Shown here piece by piece: positions 26,868 through 34,796 of a DNA stretch of 64,000 bases. Position 1 is the first letter of the stretch, and each line of letters begins with the position of its first letter. Origin of the DNA: Pannonibacter phragmitetus_B (GTDB lineage: Bacteria > Pseudomonadota > Alphaproteobacteria > Rhizobiales > Stappiaceae); NCBI RefSeq assembly GCF_050510895.1, contig NZ_JBNINT010000001.1, positions 2,480,001 through 2,544,000 on the forward strand, written 5' to 3'. The notes under the pieces are model-generated. The model had not been told where the DNA came from and did no database searches. It saw only the letters and a program-made list of their open reading frames with translations. The translations under genes and the position numbers were made by a program.

Positions 26868-28972
26868 GCCCCCTCGCCCGTGTTCAGTGTTTCAAAGGTG
26901 CGCCCTTCGGCGGCAAGCCGCGCAAAAAGCGGCGAGATCTTCCAGAAGAAGTCATCCGTTTCTGCAAAGCGCGTGATGTTTTGAGCAATTGCGCCAAGGC
27001 CTTCCGCATCAGCCCAATGCATCGGGCCGCCTCTCCAGCGCGGGAAGCCATAGCCGTGAAGCAGAACCACATCGATATCGAGCGGACGGGCAGCAATGCC
27101 TTCTTCGAGGATCTTCGCCCCTTCGTTGACCATCGCCGCCATATAGCGGGCGACGATTTCCTCATCGCTGAAGGCGGCGGCATTCCCGGGCTGACCGGCT
27201 CTCACCTCCGTGAGAAGAGCCTCAAGCTCAGGGTCTGGACGGCCTTGCGGCGTTTCGCTGTCATAGATGTAATAGCCACGGCCCGTCTTGCGGCCCAGCC
27301 GTCCGGCCTCCACCAGACGGTCGGCGAACACCGGCACCCGCTCACGCGGGTCACGGGAGGCCGCCCTGCGCTGCCGGGCGGCATATCCGATGTCCAGCCC
27401 GGCCAGATCGCCCACCTGATAGGGGCCCATGGCAAAGCCGAACCGGACCAGTGCCCGGTCGATATCGTAGGGCGATGCCCCATCGAGGACCATGTGGTCG
27501 GCGGCGGTCCGGTAGGTGTTCATCATCCGGTTGCCGATGAAGCCGTCACAGACGCCCGAGCGGACGCCTGTCTTGCCCAGGGCCTTTGCCAGAGCAAAGG
27601 CTGTGGCGGTAACCTCCGGCGCGGTCTTGTCTGCGACCACGATTTCAAGAAGGCGCATGATGTTGGCGGGCGAGAAGAAATGCAGGCCGATCACGTCTTC
27701 GGGGCGGGCCGTCACCGCCGCGATGGCGTCCACATCCAGATAGGATGTGTTCGTGGCCAGCACTGCCCCCGGACGGCACACGGCATCCAGCTTGCGGAAG
27801 ATCTCCTGCTTGACATCCATGCTCTCAAAGACGGCTTCGATCACCAGATCGACGTCCGCCAGCGCAGCATAATCAACTGCGGTGCGGAACTTCTCGCGCA
27901 GCATCTGATCGCATGCCTCAGGAGACAGCTTTCCACGCTTCACGGCACCCTGCTGCATGTTTGCAAGACCGGCAGCAGCCCGCGCCGCAGCCTCCTCGTC
28001 CCGCTCGATCACGGTGACATCAAGCCCGGCATTCAGAACGGAAGCGGCAATGCCCTGCCCCATGGTGCCGCCGCCGATAATCCCCACCTTCGCAATCCGG
28101 CGCGGCTCGATGCCCTTAAGGCCACTCTGCTGCGCCACCTTGCGTTCGGCAAAGAATGCATGAATGAGCGCCGCACGCTGCGGCGTCTTCATCAGATCCA
28201 GAAAGGCTGACCGTTCAAAGGTCATCGCCTCAGCGAAGGGCATGCCCAGTGCCGCAACAAGCGTATTGAAGGCCCGGACCGGGGCAATCTGCCCACGGGC
28301 AGACCGCTCAACCCGGGTGCGGGCTGCCTTGACTTCATCCTCTTCCGGGCGAGGTGCGGGTAGACCGGAGATCCGGCGCGGGCTGCGGCTTTCCGCAATC
28401 CAGCGGCGCGCTTCCGCCTCTCCTGCTGCCCGCGGATCAACGGCATCCGGGATGCCATCAATGATGCCGAGCGCAACCGCTTCGTCAGCCCCTGCCTGAC
28501 GGCCGGAGGTGATGAGATCCACGGCCGCAGCAAAGCCTGCCAGTCGCGGAAGCCGCACAGAGCCGCCAGCTCCCGGCATCAGACCAAGCGTAACTTCCGG
28601 CAGACCAATGCGCGTGCCGGGCATGGCAACACGGCCATGGGCGCCGAGCGCCACTTCCAGTCCGCCACCCAGCACCGTGCCGTGCAGCACCGCGATCACC
28701 GGCTTTGCGCAACTCTCGATCCGGGAGATGACATCCGGCAGGTAAGGCTCCACCATCGGTTTGCCGAATTCCGAGATGTCGGCGCCGGCGATGAAGGTGC
28801 GGCCCTTGCAGTAAAGAACAGCCACCTCTGCAGAAGCATCGGCGGCAAAGGCATCAATCGCCTCGACCAGCCCTTTACGTACGGCAGCCGAAAGCGAGTT
28901 CACTGGCGGATTGTCGACGGCAATGTATCCGATTTCGCCTGCGCTTTCGTAGGCAACGGGGCTCTCGGTCAC
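26864..28972 (-). CDS. Bifunctional enoyl-CoA hydratase/3-hydroxyacyl-CoA dehydrogenase (FadJ/PimF-like)
   Basis: 702-residue fusion carrying two consecutive beta-oxidation steps. The N-terminal crotonase domain (about residues 1-190) has the oxyanion-hole segments GRTFIAGADISEFG and GGGLEVALGAHGRVA and the glutamate-containing GLPEVTLGLMPGAGG. The dehydrogenase half starts near residue 295 with the NAD-binding GIIGGGTMGQGIAASV and has the catalytic HFFSPANIMRLLEIV and GFIGNRM. The start codon is GTG at 28972, overlapping the IclR gene stop in GTGA. The organisation matches PimF and peroxisomal-type multifunctional enzymes. Confidence 0.92.
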   Translation of the reverse strand: MTESPVAYESAGEIGYIAVDNPPVNSLSAAVRKGLVEAIDAFAADASAEVAVLYCKGRTFIAGADISEFGKPMVEPYLPDVISRIESCAKPVIAVLHGTVLGGGLEVALGAHGRVAMPGTRIGLPEVTLGLMPGAGGSVRLPRLAGFAAAVDLITSGRQAGADEAVALGIIDGIPDAVDPRAAGEAEARRWIAESRSPRRISGLPAPRPEEDEVKAARTRVERSARGQIAPVRAFNTLVAALGMPFAEAMTFERSAFLDLMKTPQRAALIHAFFAERKVAQQSGLKGIEPRRIAKVGIIGGGTMGQGIAASVLNAGLDVTVIERDEEAAARAAAGLANMQQGAVKRGKLSPEACDQMLREKFRTAVDYAALADVDLVIEAVFESMDVKQEIFRKLDAVCRPGAVLATNTSYLDVDAIAAVTARPEDVIGLHFFSPANIMRLLEIVVADKTAPEVTATAFALAKALGKTGVRSGVCDGFIGNRMMNTYRTAADHMVLDGASPYDIDRALVRFGFAMGPYQVGDLAGLDIGYAARQRRAASRDPRERVPVFADRLVEAGRLGRKTGRGYYIYDSETPQGRPDPELEALLTEVRAGQPGNAAAFSDEEIVARYMAAMVNEGAKILEEGIAARPLDIDVVLLHGYGFPRWRGGPMHWADAEGLGAIAQNITRFAETDDFFWKISPLFARLAAEGRTFETLNTGEGA

Positions 28973-29777
28973 GGGCGGAGATCCTTTCGTATCAGGCTGC
29001 TCATCTGGCCAGTCATGCGCTCAAGCCGGCGCACGGCCTCGCTCAGCATCGGGCCGATCTGCGTATCGATGCGGTCAAGGTCTGCGGTGTCCGGGAGGGC
29101 GCCGCAGGTAAAGGTCACGGGTTCGGCAAGCTCGCTGGGGCGGAAGGGAACCGACACGGCGTTATAGGCAACCCCGCTCTGGGCGCCGCCCGCCGTGCGC
29201 ACGAAGCCCTTGGCTGCCAGCTCGGAAAGGGCCTGATTGCGCTCCTCCTCCCAGCCGTGCAGCTCCTCAGCTTCAGAAAATCCCGCGCGTTCAGCAGCTG
29301 CTCAAATTCAGCGGAAGTAAGCGCAGCACTGTAGGCCCTGGCCGAAGCCGTCCGGCGCATCGGAATGCGCTGGCCCACCTCCAGCCAGATGGACGAAACA
29401 CCCCTTGGCCGCCATGTGCGGATCAGCACCAGCTTGTCACCATCACGGACGCTGAGCACCACCAGCGTGCCGGTGGCATCGGCCAGCTCGCTCATCAGTT
29501 CATGCGCGGGCACAAGGAAGGACAGCGAGCTTCCAGCCACCTGTCCGACGGCGATCAGCGTGGGGCCGGGCCGGAAGCGGTCGTCATTCGAGGACTGCAC
29601 CAGATAGCCGAGCCGAACCAGCGTCCATGTGAGGCGCGAGACCGTGGACTTCGGCAAGCCGGTCCTCTGGGCAATTTCCGCGTTTGAAAGGCCATCCTCT
29701 CCCATCCGGAAAGCACGCAGCACCGAGAGGCCGCGGGCAAGAGTGGTAGCAAAGCGCGGATCGTTTTCGTCCTTCAT
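28969..29777 (-). pseudogene. IclR family regulator, frameshifted
   Basis: Transcription factor likely to control the TRAP/beta-oxidation operon it lies in. The N-terminal winged helix (GLSVLRAFRMGEDGLSNAEI, then TGLPKSTVSRLTWTLVRLGYL) and the start of the effector domain (MRRTASARAYSAAL) are intact. After LLNARDF the given frame becomes KLRSCTAGRRSAIRP and stops at 29115. One more A in the AAAA run at 29277-29280 (plus strand) restores SEAEELHGWEEER, then GFVRTAGGAQSGVAYNAVSVP, to the stop at 28969, a normal 269-residue IclR protein. This is most likely a sequencing error. The ATG at 29777 lies 3 nt past the dctM stop. Confidence 0.9.
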
Positions 29778-29780
29778 GGG

Positions 29781-31117
29781 TCACATACCGTTCGGAAGGG
29801 CCGTGGAGATCCACGGCACTAGAATGAGGATCGCCAGAACGAGGAACTCGACCGGCAGGAACCGCATGATGCCGGCGAAGATCTGATCGACACGGACGTC
29901 CCGCCCCGTGACATTTCCGATCACGAAGACATTGAGACCCACCGGCGGCGTAATCAGCCCGATTTCAAGCAGCTTGACGACAATAACGCCGAACCAGATG
30001 AGGTCCATGTGCATGCCGTCAATGACCGGAATGACAAAGGGCAAAGTCAGGACGATGATGCCGATCGGGTCCAGGAACATTCCCAGGAAGATGTAGATGA
30101 CCGCAATGACGGCAATCAGCGCCAGCGGGGCAGATCCGCGCTCGTCACAAGGTTTACAACGGTCGATGCGGACCCGGTCAGCGCCACGAAGGACACGAAG
30201 ACCTTGGCACAGGCCGCAATCAGGAAGATGGAAGCCGTCTGCGTGAGGCTTTCCCGGATGGCCGACCACATGCTGGCGAAGGTCAGAGTGCGCTGAAGAA
30301 AACCGATGGCGATCGTCAGGGCCACACTGACTGCAGCCGCCTCCGTGGCCGTGAATATGCCGCCATAGATGCCACCAATGATGACGGCGAAAAGCAGGAC
30401 TGCCGGCCAGGATTGAAGTGCTGCCTTGCGGCGGGCGCCTCTCTCCAGCGGTGTCTGGTCAATGGGAGCTGCCGAGGGATCGCGGCGCACCCACCACATG
30501 ATGACGAGCACATAGCCCAGAAGGCTCAGCAGACCGGGCAAAATCCCTGCGAGAAACAGCTTGCTGATCGATGTTTCCGTGAAGATCCCATAGAGGATGA
30601 ACAGAACCGACGGCGGGATCAGAGACCCAAGCGTGCCGCCTGCGGCCACAGAAGCAGTGGCAAGGCGCGGATCGTATCCAAGACGCCGCATTTCGGGAAC
30701 GCAGATCCGGCCCATGGTCGAAGCACAGGCAATCGAGGAACCCGAGATCGCCGAGAAGGCGGCGCAGCCGGTGACGGATGCAATGCCGACCCCGCCCCGG
30801 AACCCGCGCAGCCAGACATTGGCAGCATCATAGATGCGTGTCGTGATCTGCGTGTGATGGGCAATGTTTCCGAGCGCGATGAACAGCGGGATCATAGACA
30901 GATCGTAGCTGTGAATGAGGTCAAAGAAGCTCGACATGACCATGGATGCGGTCGGATTGATGGCCCGCTCAGGCGTGAAGCCGCCGGTGCGGAAGGCGTA
31001 GACGAAGAAGGTGCCAACCGTTGCGACCGATGCCAGCACAAAGGCAATGGGAACCCGCGCAGCGAGCAGCAGAATGACGACGGCAAAGCCAGCGAGGCCG
31101 ATTGTTGAGGCGTCCAT
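29781..31117 (-). pseudogene. dctM: TRAP transporter large permease, frameshifted
   Basis: Large membrane subunit of a tripartite ATP-independent periplasmic transporter, which imports an organic acid using the sodium gradient. The N-terminal 330 residues are typical DctM (SGSSIACASTMGRICVPEM, GGTLGSLIPPSVLFILYGI). The given frame then ends SADLPRWR at about 30116. One more G in GGGG 30127-30130 (plus strand) continues it as PLALIAVIAVIYIFLGMFLD and LITPPVGLNVFVIG to 29781, giving 445 residues of normal length. Its ATG shares one base with the dctQ stop (TAATG). A sequencing error is more likely than loss of the permease, because the rest of the operon is complete. Confidence 0.92.
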
Positions 31118-31635
31118 TACAGGGTCTCCCCGCCGCTATGCGCATCCTCATGGATCGCCCCAGTGCTCATGTATTCGCGAAGATCGGCAACAAAGACGAG
31201 CGCCAGCCGCAGCCACATGGCAGCTAGGCCCGCGAGGAAAACGAAGCGCATCGGCCACTGGGGCAGCTGAAGCTCGCCGTCATAGAAGGAGTTGCGGTTC
31301 CAGGCGTGGGAGAAATCGCGCCAGGCGGCATAGATCAGCGGCATCACGGCAATCATCGCCACCACCCAGCCGAGAAGGACAAGACGGCTGCGCCAGGCCG
31401 GGCTCATGGCATCCGTTACAAAGGTAACAGCAATATGCGAGCGGTTGGCGGTGGCAGCTGCGAGGGGCAGCATGATCGACGGAATCATCAGCTCGCGCAC
31501 GAGGATGATGGTGTCCGGCACATTCGCATGAAAGACGCCGCGCGCGATGATCGACGCCGTAATGAGAACGACAAGTGCGAGGACGGAGACAACCGCCAGC
31601 TCAAGCATGATCCGTTCTATGAGTTTCATCAGCAC
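31117..31635 (-). CDS. dctQ: TRAP transporter small permease
   Basis: 172-residue protein with four predicted membrane helices (about residues 9-31, 46-64, 84-106 and 128-149), the layout of DctQ. Conserved features include the RELMIPSIMLPLAAATANRSH stretch, where the polar NRSHI follows helix two. It works with DctM in the inner membrane and receives substrate from the DctP binding protein. It overlaps dctM by one base and follows dctP after a gap of about 95 nt that holds a strong hairpin. Confidence 0.9.
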   Translation of the reverse strand: MLMKLIERIMLELAVVSVLALVVLITASIIARGVFHANVPDTIILVRELMIPSIMLPLAAATANRSHIAVTFVTDAMSPAWRSRLVLLGWVVAMIAVMPLIYAAWRDFSHAWNRNSFYDGELQLPQWPMRFVFLAGLAAMWLRLALVFVADLREYMSTGAIHEDAHSGGETL

Positions 31636-31700
31636 CCTCCCAGGCCGTGAGCAGACAGATGACGCACCGGTTCAGCCCGGCGCATCACCTTTTGGGCAAG

Positions 31701-31722
31701 CGGGCAGGCAAAAGCCTGCCCG
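31701..31722 (-). repeat. Intercistronic hairpin between dctP and dctQ
   Basis: Perfect 9-bp stem CGGGCAGGC/GCCTGCCCG with an AAAA tetraloop, ending 8 nt past the dctP stop codon. There is no T run after it on the minus strand. A stable hairpin right behind a binding-protein gene fits partial termination or protection of the mRNA 3' end, which would raise the amount of binding protein relative to the permeases, as known for other binding-protein-dependent operons. Confidence 0.6.
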
Positions 31723-31730
31723 GCAGACCG

Positions 31731-32783
31731 TTATTTCCGGTCCCAGGGGTAACCCTTGGCGTCACGCTCGGCGCGATACTGCTTGATGAGGTCCTTGTAT
31801 TGCTGGACCATTCCCTTGCCATCGAGACCGGCAGCATCCGCACGCTGGACCCATTCGGCGATGTAGGGCTCACCGGCAGCCAGAAGCTTCTGATGGTCGG
31901 CGTCGCTGAGCTTCAGAACTTCCTTGCCTTCGGCCTTCAGGATATCGACCGACTCGGTGTTCGCCTTCATCAGGAGCTTGCCGAATTCATCGGCCATGCC
32001 CTTGCCAGCTTCCATGACGGCTGCCTGATCCGCTTCAGACAAGGCATCGAAGCTGTCCTTGTTCATGAAAACGCCAAGAGCACCAACCTGCCCCCAGTCC
32101 AGCTCGGTGTAGCTGTCGAAGACCTCGTTGAATTTCAAGGCCTTCACCAGATAGGGATAGGTCTGTGTGCAATCGAGGAGGCCGGTTTCCAGGCCCTGAT
32201 ATGCCTCGTAGACACTCATGTCGACCGGCACCGCGCCAAGATCCTTGAAGGCCTTGCCGTAAGCACCCACGCCGCGAACCTTGACGCCCTTCAGGTCTTC
32301 AAGGGTGCGGATGGTCTTGCCCTTGCAGCCCACCTGAACGGCGGACGTGGTGAAGGTGCCGACGTAAACGAGGTTCTGCTCCGCCAGGTTTTCCTGAACC
32401 TTCGGATCGGTGCGCATGATGTCATCAACGGCACGCATGCCGACCCAGGGGTCTTCGTTCGGGATGGGAATGTCAGCCATATCATAGGCAAGCATGTCCT
32501 GCGGGAAGTAGACACCGATGACGGTGCCGAGATCCGCAACGCCGTTGCGCAGTGCAGATACTGCGGAATTTGCCGAGAACAGCGCACCTCCCCAATGCAC
32601 TTCCACGGTCACATTCCCGGCCGTACGGCTTTCCACTTCCTTGGCAAACCACTTGGTGGCTTCCGCCCTCGGGCCGCGATCCGGGCCAGCTTCCGCCAGA
32701 ATCAGCTTCGTTGCAGCAGCCGCAGGCGCAAGGGCACTGGCAGCCATCAGAGACGCAAAAAGCGCGAGTTTCAGTTTGTTCAT
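31731..32783 (-). CDS. dctP: TRAP transporter substrate-binding protein
   Basis: 350-residue periplasmic solute receptor with a clear signal peptide (MNKLKLALFASLMAASALAP, cleavage near AAAATKL). The DctP fold is marked by LKGVKVRGVGAYGKAFKDLGAVPVDM and the following segment SVYEAYQGLETGLLDCTQTYP, where the arginine in KVRG normally clamps a substrate carboxylate. It is the first gene of the operon, with a strong GGAGGAGGAAG ribosome-binding site. The two cysteines (VGCKGK and LLDCTQ) are unusual but of unknown meaning. The ligand cannot be read from sequence; the downstream enzymes suggest a carboxylic acid that is degraded through CoA esters. Confidence 0.92.
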   Translation of the reverse strand: MNKLKLALFASLMAASALAPAAAATKLILAEAGPDRGPRAEATKWFAKEVESRTAGNVTVEVHWGGALFSANSAVSALRNGVADLGTVIGVYFPQDMLAYDMADIPIPNEDPWVGMRAVDDIMRTDPKVQENLAEQNLVYVGTFTTSAVQVGCKGKTIRTLEDLKGVKVRGVGAYGKAFKDLGAVPVDMSVYEAYQGLETGLLDCTQTYPYLVKALKFNEVFDSYTELDWGQVGALGVFMNKDSFDALSEADQAAVMEAGKGMADEFGKLLMKANTESVDILKAEGKEVLKLSDADHQKLLAAGEPYIAEWVQRADAAGLDGKGMVQQYKDLIKQYRAERDAKGYPWDRK

Positions 32784-32823
32784 GGGCTTCCTCCTCCACT
32801 ACGTTCTACTGAATAGCACATCA

Positions 32824-32838
32824 TTCCATATACTGAAA
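32824..32838. promoter_or_regulatory. Possible IclR-type operator ahead of the TRAP operon
   Basis: TTCCATATACTGAAA is an imperfect dyad (TTCCA-N5-TGAAA) about 40 nt upstream of the dctP start. IclR-family proteins often bind palindromes of this size and AT-rich character, and an IclR gene lies inside the operon. The assignment is inference from position and symmetry only. Confidence 0.3.
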
Positions 32839-33180
32839 CATCATTGCGCCAAAATACCGTTCAACGGACATGGCCCCGCGCAGAGGCGCGATCCAAATGC
32901 CTTGAAAAGCCGGGAAAAATTGCGGGCAATAAGCCCTCCGCCGGGCGAAGGGCATTGGGGCGCACCCGGAATGGCAATGCGATGAAGAACCGGAAGGTGA
33001 GAATGGCTTCCCTGCGGCACCGGGACCCGGGCGTCCTCCCGCTACCGGGAGAAGGGCATCTACCGAGCAGCCAGCTCTCAGACGAGCGGCAGGCGGGCCG
33101 CCATCATGCAGGCACCAGAACGAAACCGTTCAGGCACGGCAAACAAGCGGCAAAAGCGCCAAAGAGCGGAATAAGCAAAG

Positions 33181-33208
33181 CGGCGCTACCTGTGACACGA
33201 TAGCGCCG
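33181..33208 (-). terminator. Probable terminator after the MBL hydrolase gene
   Basis: Perfect 8-bp inverted repeat CGGCGCTA (33181-33188) and TAGCGCCG (33201-33208) around a 12-nt loop, about 50 nt past the stop of the minus-strand MBL gene. On that strand it is followed by CTTTGCTTATT, moderately T-rich. The large loop makes it weaker than the other terminators listed. Confidence 0.4.
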
Positions 33209-33257
33209 GAAGAGCAGAACGGGGAACGGCGGGCGCTCCCCGGCAATTGCTGTCACC

Positions 33258-34223
33258 TCACGCAGCATCCTCGCTGGAAGCGGAACGGCTGAGGCGGCTG
33301 ATGGCGATCTGTTCGCGTTCCGGCGTCCAGATCTGCGGCATGTCGATGCCCTTGGCTTCATCATAAGCGCGGGCGATGTTGAGCGGCATGACCTTGTCAT
33401 AGCCTGGCAGTTTGCCGTAGCGCGGATCCATGGCGTCACGCACCGCGTCGTTGGTGGCCTTGAGGTCGAGCCCCTGATCCACACAGGCGGCAGCCGAGGC
33501 GCGCAACGTCTCGATGAACTCCTTGGCGCGGGTGATGGCATCGTTGACCATCTGCGCCCCGCGCAAGGGCGCGCCAGAGCCTGCAACAAGGGCATTGGCC
33601 CTGAAGGCACGCAGGCGCTCCAGTGTCTTCACCCAGTCGGAAAGATGGCCATCGGCAGCATAGGGCACCCCACCGGGATTGAGCAGATCACCGGCAAAGA
33701 TTGTGCCTGAATCCGGCACCCAGACCACAATGTCCCCCATGGTGTGTCCGCGCCCCAGATGCATGAGCCGGATTTCGCGCGAGCCGAGCCGCAGCGACAG
33801 GGAGGAAGCAAAGGTGAGCCCCGGCCAGACAAGGGAATTGCTGACGGCAGGCGCGCCATCAGCCGAACGGCGGCGCTCGCATTCAAGGTTCGCTTCGCCC
33901 CGCTCTTCAATCAAACGCCGGGTGAGGTCGGACGCGAGGATTTCGCCCGGTTCCAGCGCATGCGCTCCGGCTGTGCGTCCCGCGTGATAATGAGTGAGCA
34001 CGAGATAGCGCACCGGCTTGCCGCTGATCCGCTCCAACGCCTCGGTGATGCCCTGCGCAGCCTCAACGCTAGGCGGGGCGTCAACCACGAGAATGGCTTC
34101 ATCGCCGCGCACGGCGCCAATTGTTGGAAAGCCATCCCGCATCAGGGCATAGCAGCCGCTGGCCACTTCCGACACGGAAACGGCGGGAATCTTGCCTTCC
34201 GGCGCCTTGCTGTCTTCGCTCAT
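33258..34223 (-). CDS. Metallo-beta-lactamase-fold hydrolase with variant metal site
   Basis: 321-residue MBL-fold protein from the ATG at 34223. The fold is clear: GYALMRDGFPTIGAVRGDEAILVVDAP-like opening (starting CYALMRDGFPTIGAV), then LTHYHAGRTAGAHA, HLGRGHTMGDIVVWVP and FAGDLLNPG. The usual HxHxDH signature is replaced by HYHAGR, so the aspartate and histidine that bind the second zinc are missing, while the later histidine (GHTMGD) and aspartate (AGD) remain. Variants of this kind exist in proteobacteria with no known substrate. The upstream frame to 34346 has no family support. It stands alone with its own terminator. The fold is certain, the function is not. Confidence 0.82.
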   Translation of the reverse strand: MSEDSKAPEGKIPAVSVSEVASGCYALMRDGFPTIGAVRGDEAILVVDAPPSVEAAQGITEALERISGKPVRYLVLTHYHAGRTAGAHALEPGEILASDLTRRLIEERGEANLECERRRSADGAPAVSNSLVWPGLTFASSLSLRLGSREIRLMHLGRGHTMGDIVVWVPDSGTIFAGDLLNPGGVPYAADGHLSDWVKTLERLRAFRANALVAGSGAPLRGAQMVNDAITRAKEFIETLRASAAACVDQGLDLKATNDAVRDAMDPRYGKLPGYDKVMPLNIARAYDEAKGIDMPQIWTPEREQIAISRLSRSASSEDAA

Positions 34224-34796
34224 GGCGTCCACTTTCGTTCTGGCGGGGCCACGAGGCCCGCGTTGCTGCCGGGCCCTCAGGGCCCGCCGCGCCGGAGAAA
34301 TGCCGGGACAGGGCGCAATGCGCTTGCCTCCATCCACTTCTCTCATCTCTTCACTTCAACGTGAGAGTTCAGCGCGGACCGGTTCGATTCTGCAAACAAT
34401 TGCAGGCAAATCATGGCAGCTCCTGTTTTTTATCAACAAGAACAGCCGGGATGCCGTAGGGCATTCAGATCTTTGGCAGAAAAGAGGAGTGAAGAAGGCA
34501 ATATTCGGCCTCGATATCTGTGCCACTACAGCCCGGCCTATGGCGTATCAGCACCAGCCAAAACACGTGTGAAGAAGCTTGCCTGCCGGATTTCTTTTGG
34601 CTTGCTGCGGCGCAATGGAACGCGTGCGGCTCCAGTTCAGACCAGGGAAAGCCTGACGTGGCAGCTCCGGGCTGGCCCGTTGCTTGCAATGCGGGGATCA
34701 AGCCCTGATAGTTGCGTCGGGGAAAGTTGGGAAGCAGGCTGGGCCTGCACAAGTGACCAGGCCGATGCGTGGCCGGGTTTGGGGATGGCTGCCACC
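34224..34796. other. Divergent intergenic region, no supported gene
   Basis: The 573 nt between the MBL hydrolase gene and the DUF2865 gene must carry both promoters. An open frame runs into the DUF2865 gene from 34413 but shows no family similarity and precedes the evident signal peptide, so it is not counted. A short GGGCCC-type hairpin (CGGGCCC 34270-34276, GGGCCCG 34280-34286) lies in the 5' leader of the MBL gene. Confidence 0.5.

Larger units (their letters stand above)
32784..33257. other. Intergenic region, no supported gene
   Basis: The 474 nt between dctP and the MBL hydrolase gene contain the operon promoter region next to 32784 and a hairpin near 33181. The small open frames here have no recognisable product. 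A short CTCCCG/CGGGAG hairpin lies near 33038-33053. Confidence 0.5.

Noticed and set aside
33104..33610. 168-residue minus-strand frame at the end of the MBL gene
   Set aside because: Out-of-frame shadow of the MBL hydrolase running into the intergenic hairpin region.
34413..34796. N-terminal extension of the DUF2865 protein
   Set aside because: The extension precedes an obvious signal peptide, has no similarity I recognise and lacks a ribosome-binding site.
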